This document shows positions 6,368 through 9,851 of a stretch of DNA of 9,851 nucleotides, piece after piece (position 1 is the first letter of the stretch; each line of letters opens with the position of its first letter). This DNA comes from Candidatus Cloacimonadota bacterium (GTDB taxonomy: Bacteria > Cloacimonadota > Cloacimonadia > Cloacimonadales > TCS61): the NCBI GenBank assembly GCA_023133395.1, contig JAGLWO010000373.1:1-9851 (forward strand), given 5' to 3'. The notes under the pieces were generated by a model. The model was given only the letters and a program-made list of their open reading frames with translations, had not been told where the DNA came from and made no database searches. The position numbers and the translations under genes are program-made.

Positions 6368-6766
6368 TTAATTATTTATTAATTTATTAACAACTTGAAG
6401 GACATCATTCAAATTGTTTAATCCTTCAATTGCATCTTCATGGTTAAACTTATGCAACACATTATAATCACTTTTTGTTCTTTGTTCAAATGCTTTATAA
6501 ACCATTTTTCCAATGCTTCGATCAACTTTTTTCTCTTTCACAAAATTTTTATTAAACCAACCAATTAATTGAGAATGATTTGCTGTAGAAAAGTCATTCT
6601 TTAAAGCTAAAGCTGAAATAATATAAAACATACTATAATAAACTCTATTTAATGATAATGAATAATAACTATTTCTAATTAAAAACTTTACTTCCTTCTG
6701 AGTTTCAAATGCCTTTTCTATATTGTTATTGATTAAATCTAACCTGTTTTTTTCTGAAATTTTCAT
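6368..6766 (-). CDS. HEPN-domain protein, probable toxin partner of the MNT nucleotidyltransferase
   Basis: A 132-residue all-alpha protein of the HEPN type (PF05168-like). Visible signatures are RVYYSMFY (41-48), HSQ at 64-66, WFNKNFV (70-76) and QRTKSDY (95-101); the R..SDY pattern is typical of HEPN proteins encoded beside minimal nucleotidyltransferases. In such pairs the HEPN protein is usually the RNase toxin and the MNT protein neutralises it, in some systems by adding AMP to a HEPN tyrosine. The classical R-x4-6-H RNase motif is not evident here: after Arg96 the first His is at 105 (R-x8-H). Toxic RNase activity is therefore uncertain. The start overlaps the MNT stop by 4 bp (ATGA), so the pair is translationally coupled, with MNT first. 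AT-rich, as common for such modules. Confidence 0.85.
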   Translation of the reverse strand: MKISEKNRLDLINNNIEKAFETQKEVKFLIRNSYYSLSLNRVYYSMFYIISALALKNDFSTANHSQLIGWFNKNFVKEKKVDRSIGKMVYKAFEQRTKSDYNVLHKFNHEDAIEGLNNLNDVLQVVNKLINN

Positions 6767-7080
6767 ATTGTTATTCCTTGATTCAATGCGTTTTGTACAA
6801 ATGGTAGGGCACCTTTGATCGTTTTTAATTCATCTTTTGTAATTAATTTCAAATCGGTGATAATATCGTATTTAAGAATAATATCATATGCAATATCTAA
6901 AACATCATCTTCAAAAATTCTGTTATAAGTTTTATTTAAAATTAGCAAGATATCATAATCAGAATATTCACGATCTTTATTCTCTGCTCGAGAACCAAAT
7001 AGTATCATTTTTTCAATATATTCAGGATATTTTGCAAATAGTAACTTCTTTAATTCTTTTAAAGCTTTTTCATTATACAT
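6763..7080 (-). CDS. Minimal nucleotidyltransferase (MNT), probable antitoxin
   Basis: 105 residues with the polymerase-beta-like nucleotidyltransferase fold. The signature GSRA (29-32) is followed by the catalytic pair Asp41-x-Asp43 in SDYDIL, and the third acidic residue is Asp76 in TDLKLIT. All three metal-binding acids are therefore present. The family adds nucleotides to proteins or small molecules; in characterised MntA/HepT-type systems the MNT protein AMPylates the HEPN toxin. The gene is first in a two-gene minus-strand operon with the HEPN gene, overlapping it by 4 bp. A good Shine-Dalgarno supports the start. Long repeat copy B lies about 145 bp upstream. Confidence 0.9.
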   Translation of the reverse strand: MYNEKALKELKKLLFAKYPEYIEKMILFGSRAENKDREYSDYDILLILNKTYNRIFEDDVLDIAYDIILKYDIITDLKLITKDELKTIKGALPFVQNALNQGITI

Positions 7081-7085
7081 TATTT

Positions 7086-7091
7086 ACCTCT
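7086..7091 (-). promoter_or_regulatory. Ribosome binding site of the MNT gene
   Basis: AGAGGT on the minus strand, 5 nt before the ATG at 7080. It confirms the MNT start codon. Confidence 0.75.
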
Positions 7092-7224
7092 TCTGTGAAC
7101 AATTTTATAACTTGATAAATTTATGCAACTTTTTTTATTTTATAATAACTACATAGTTTAGACTTATCACACACTATAAACCATAAATCATTGAGCTTTT
7201 CAACTGACACCTGAAATTAATATT
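7092..7224. other. AT-rich leader upstream of the MNT gene
   Basis: Very AT-rich, non-coding, and the probable promoter region of the MNT/HEPN operon on the minus strand. Several TATAAA-like hexamers occur, but none with a well-placed -35 that I would defend. It has no counterpart next to copy A, so the long repeat ends at its boundary with this leader. Confidence 0.45.
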
Positions 7225-7411
7225 CCATCAACCCCGCAATAATTCAAATTATCCACCCGTTTAATTTCACTTCAAAGTTTGACGTTACCGAGGATGGAAA
7301 AAGTTTGATTTATGTCAAAGAAAAAAATTAAGTGAAGCTGGACTTGACAGAAATTCTCGATTCACACTCTTTTCAATCGTTGCAAATCAAGTCTTTCAAC
7401 GGCATCTTATG

Positions 7412-7434
7412 GTCTCTCTTTGCTAAAGAGAGAC
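7412..7434. repeat. Polypyrimidine hairpin, 10-bp stem (repeat copy B)
   Basis: GTCTCTCTTT, loop GCT, AAAGAGAGAC: identical to the hairpin at 5611-5633. Confidence 0.85.
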
Positions 7435-7455
7435 AAGCAGAGAGTTCTCGTTCAA

Positions 7456-7541
7456 TCTGAACCCTTTGCAATTTCCCTTTGATTAAAGGGAAAACGTAGA
7501 GAAGCAGGAAGATTTTTTATTACTCTCAACAGCATCTTATG
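7456..7541. repeat. 86-bp module, copy 3
   Basis: TCTGAACCCTTT to CTTATG with hairpin TTTCCCTTT (7472-7480), loop GATT, AAAGGGAAA (7485-7493). Same length as the two copies near 5655 and 5949. Confidence 0.88.
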
Positions 7542-7578
7542 TTCTCCTTTTTCTGAAAGGAGAAAGTAGAGGATTCTT
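7542..7578. repeat. TTCTCC-type hairpin with conserved tail, copy 3
   Basis: TTCTCCTTT (7542-7550), loop TTCTG, AAAGGAGAA (7556-7564), then a GTAGAGGATTCTT tail. It directly abuts the 86-bp module, as in copy 2. After this tail the repeats diverge. Confidence 0.8.
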
Positions 7579-7685
7579 AGAGCTTTTGCTGAGTTTATCC
7601 AATCCCAGGCAGAAAGGCAGTCTTTTTGTTCTTATTTTTCTTGCAAAATAAATCTAATGAAATAAGTAAGCACGAAGAGATTAAT

Positions 7686-7690
7686 GAGGA
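7686..7690 (+). promoter_or_regulatory. Ribosome binding site of the FG-GAP lipoprotein gene
   Basis: GAGGA, 8 nt before the ATG at 7699. It selects this start over an ATG at 7691, which meets a stop after three codons. Confidence 0.7.
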
Positions 7691-7698
7691 ATGAAACT

Positions 7699-9851
7699 AT
7701 GAAATATTTCACACTATTTTTTTTATTAATTTGTCTGGGTTGTTCTGCCAATAAAACTGCTCAACAAAAAATTGGCTATGATGATTTGTTGATCCTTCTG
7801 GTAAACTCAAAAGAAGATTCAATCAAATGTGAACAACTAAAAACCGAAATAATCGCTCGGTTCCCCGCATCAGAAAAAACATTTGAACTGGCAAATAAAG
7901 AGTTCTATGATAAAGTCTATCCCATCTGGCGGAATGATTCACTGAAGGTTGAAGTGATATCTGAGTTAATCGAGAAATATTCCCAATCAAACTGGCGAAG
8001 AACTATGTACCAATATCTCACGTATTCTTTGGATAATCTTAAAAGAACAGATGAACTCCTGCAGGTTTTAAAGGATTTCCGCTCATCTTTTCCGGATGAT
8101 TATAAACCTTATTCACAATCTGCAAGGTATTTGAATAAAAACGACATAAAGCTTGAAAAGGCAATAGAATTAGCTCAAAAAGCACATGAAATGTCAAACG
8201 GCTATCCCCAATTAGATTTTTATCCTGAAAAAGAATGGAACCTGGAAAAGCGTTCTGCACCTGTGAATACTGCTGCCATTCTCTCAGATATTCTAATAAA
8301 ATTGGAACGTTTCAAAGAAGCAGAAGAAATTCTGAAGAAAATAATCAAAAATAACCAGCTCGGAATCGATGATGAGACAACTCCGTGTCATTGTTATTAC
8401 TTTCTGGCTAAGGTATATCAGGGTTTGAATAAAAGAAAAAAGGCTGTTGATGCAGCCATACAATCTTTAATTGCAGGAGATTCCAGGAATTTTTATACTC
8501 CTCAAGCAGACTCCCTTTTAAGAAGAATTATCGGCTATAAAGATTTGAGTGAAGATGAGTACATTGATTTTATGCGTTATCGCTCAAAGTATGATGATGT
8601 GATTTTTACAGATGTTACAGAAGAATTTGGGCTGGGAGATATCAGTGCAGGTCGGATAGCCTGGGGAGATTATAATAATGATGGATATCAGGATATGCTT
8701 TTAAGTGGAAGTCGTTTATTTAGAAATGAAAGGGGTATCAAATTTACAGAAATATCTAAAACTGCGTTCCCGGATACAATGCGAGGAAATGGAGGTTTAT
8801 GGGGAGATTTTGACAACGATGGTGATCTGGACATTGTAACCAAAGACCCCGAATCCATCTGGCTGAATGAAAAAGGAACATTTAAAAAAGTGACAGTAGA
8901 AAACGCTCTTTCAGATAATAAAGTTTCCACTGAAGGAGTTGGGATTGGAGATGTTAATAATGACGGCTGGCTGGATATTTATTTTGCTAATTATGAAGTT
9001 TGGAAAGTTACACATTCAGAACAGGAAGAAGACCAACTCTTTAAAGGAATTGGTGAAGGTAGATTTTATGAAGTGACCGACAGAGCAGACTTACTTCCTA
9101 TTGATGGGAAAAAACGAGCAGGTCGTGGTGTAAATTTCGGAGACTTCGATAATGATGGCGACCTGGATATTTTTGTTTCAAATTATAGATTGCAGGATAA
9201 TTTTCTCTGGGTAAATGATGGAACAGGACATTTTAAAAATAAAGCCCTTGAACTTGGAGTAGCTGGAATTGAAGTTGATGGCTGGTGGGGACATACGATT
9301 GGTAGCGAATGGGCAGATGTAGATAATGATGGTGACCTCGATCTTATTACAGCAAATCTTGCCCATCCCCGTTATATTGATTTTTCCAATATGACGATGT
9401 TGTATATTAATTGCGGTGCTCCAGATTGGAAATTTACTGATGTTCGACGAGATACTGGAATAAGGTTTGAAGAAACTCATTCCGAACCTGCCTGGGGTGA
9501 CTTGAATAATGACGGTTTTCTCGACCTCTACATAAATTGTGTATACGAAGGAAGACGTTCTTTCCTTTATATGAACAACTGTGATGGAACTTTCAGGGAA
9601 GTAACTTTCTTAGCAGGAGTTCGTCATTTCAATGGTTGGGGAGTAGCTTTTACAGATTTCGACAATGATGGAGACCTGGATATTTTAGCTGCCGGAGGAA
9701 AAATTCAATTGTTCCGTAATGATACTCCAAAATCTGGAAACTGGCTGGAAGTAAAAGTTATTGGGAAGGATCATTCAGATGGAATTGGCACGCGTTTAAC
9801 TTTATCAAATAAACAAATTTCTTTAACCCGTGAAATTCAAGGTGGGAAAGG
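7699..9851 (+). CDS. TPR/FG-GAP (VCBS) repeat lipoprotein with ASPIC/UnbV domain, 3' end outside window
   Basis: 717 residues are visible; the frame is still open at the window edge. The N-terminus is a lipoprotein signal: charged MK, hydrophobic YFTLFFLLI, then CLGC with acceptor Cys15, so the protein is probably anchored in the cell envelope or exposed on the surface. Residues about 20-290 are helical and TPR-like (for example FKEAEEILKKII and YFLAKVYQGLNKRKKAVDAAI). From 315 a beta-propeller-type region holds seven calcium-binding FG-GAP/VCBS motifs of the form D-x-[DN]-N-D-G-x-x-D, starting at Asp324, 370, 418, 482, 540, 601 and 653. At about 681, NWLEVKVIG followed by GIGTRLTL and REIQGG marks the start of an ASPIC/UnbV domain. 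This CRTAC1-like architecture is frequent in FCB-group, planctomycete and other environmental bacteria; its function is not established, and adhesion or surface recognition is plausible. Confidence 0.9.
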   Translation, partial: MKYFTLFFLLICLGCSANKTAQQKIGYDDLLILLVNSKEDSIKCEQLKTEIIARFPASEKTFELANKEFYDKVYPIWRNDSLKVEVISELIEKYSQSNWRRTMYQYLTYSLDNLKRTDELLQVLKDFRSSFPDDYKPYSQSARYLNKNDIKLEKAIELAQKAHEMSNGYPQLDFYPEKEWNLEKRSAPVNTAAILSDILIKLERFKEAEEILKKIIKNNQLGIDDETTPCHCYYFLAKVYQGLNKRKKAVDAAIQSLIAGDSRNFYTPQADSLLRRIIGYKDLSEDEYIDFMRYRSKYDDVIFTDVTEEFGLGDISAGRIAWGDYNNDGYQDMLLSGSRLFRNERGIKFTEISKTAFPDTMRGNGGLWGDFDNDGDLDIVTKDPESIWLNEKGTFKKVTVENALSDNKVSTEGVGIGDVNNDGWLDIYFANYEVWKVTHSEQEEDQLFKGIGEGRFYEVTDRADLLPIDGKKRAGRGVNFGDFDNDGDLDIFVSNYRLQDNFLWVNDGTGHFKNKALELGVAGIEVDGWWGHTIGSEWADVDNDGDLDLITANLAHPRYIDFSNMTMLYINCGAPDWKFTDVRRDTGIRFEETHSEPAWGDLNNDGFLDLYINCVYEGRRSFLYMNNCDGTFREVTFLAGVRHFNGWGVAFTDFDNDGDLDILAAGGKIQLFRNDTPKSGNWLEVKVIGKDHSDGIGTRLTLSNKQISLTREIQGGK

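Larger units (their letters stand above)
7225..7541. repeat. Long direct repeat, copy B (about 317 bp)
   Basis: Second copy of 5422-5740 in the same orientation, from CCATCAACCCC to CTTATG. It contains the same nested inverted repeats, the GTCTCTCTTT hairpin (7412-7434) and an 86-bp module (7456-7541). With copy A it brackets the MNT/HEPN operon, about 1.8 kb from start to start. Confidence 0.9.

Noticed and set aside
5341..7224. Integron attC sites and gene cassettes in the strict sense
   Set aside because: I could not find paired GTTRRRY/RYYYAAC core sites in the repeats and there is no tyrosine integrase in the window. The cassette idea is kept only as a non-integron hypothesis.
5601..7564. 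CRISPR array
   Set aside because: The repeated hairpins are not evenly spaced, the repeats differ in stem sequence, the intervening DNA is itself repeated, and no cas gene is present.
7641..7669. Sigma-70-like promoter for the lipoprotein gene (TTGCAA with a TAAGTA -10)
   Set aside because: The -10 match is poor and the region is AT-rich enough to give such matches by chance.
8688..9480. Minus-strand open frames opposite the FG-GAP lipoprotein gene
   Set aside because: The plus strand reads through without a stop from 7699 to the end with clear repeated domains; the opposite frames are shadows.

Overview
The window looks like an accessory stretch of a low-GC, Gram-negative-type chromosome. 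It carries a lipoprotein with an outer-membrane or surface style FG-GAP/ASPIC architecture, and its intergenic DNA is rich in palindromes. That combination is common in poorly cultured FCB-group lineages (Cloacimonadota, Marinimicrobia and similar). This placement is inference; there is no rRNA or other phylogenetic marker here.

Layout. (i) 1-1043, plus strand: the tail of a gene, probably phnC, overlaps phnE, so this is the end of a phosphonate/phosphate-ester ABC importer operon. (ii) 1044-1292: a non-coding spacer with five short hairpins, four of which share the loop heptamer CGTCYCG (in either orientation) but have different, compensated stems. (iii) 1293-1952: a HAD-superfamily phosphatase. 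(iv) 2047-5340, minus strand: a 1097-residue, visibly AT-richer orphan gene for a large alpha-helical protein of unknown function, a candidate defence or sensor protein. (v) 5341-6367: gene-free DNA built from repeated modules (a long repeat, an 86-bp module, polypyrimidine hairpins) with one GC-rich insertion. (vi) 6368-7080, minus strand: a two-gene MNT nucleotidyltransferase/HEPN toxin-antitoxin-type operon. (vii) 7081-7698: a second copy of the long repeat plus a leader. (viii) 7699 to the window end, plus strand: a lipoprotein with a TPR-like N-terminus, seven FG-GAP calcium-binding motifs and the start of an ASPIC/UnbV domain.

The notable organisation is in 2047-7578. Two unrelated minus-strand modules (the 1097-residue gene and the MNT/HEPN pair) each have a copy of the same roughly 318-bp repeat, in the same orientation, just upstream of their start codons. 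The order is repeat-genes-repeat-gene, like an array of cassettes. The 86-bp tail of that repeat also occurs a third time at exactly the same length. The hairpins in these modules keep a CTTT...AAAG core while the rest of each stem varies in a compensated way. Together they suggest a local hotspot where repeat-bounded accessory or defence genes are gained and lost. The flanking phn, HAD and FG-GAP genes look like ordinary chromosomal genes.
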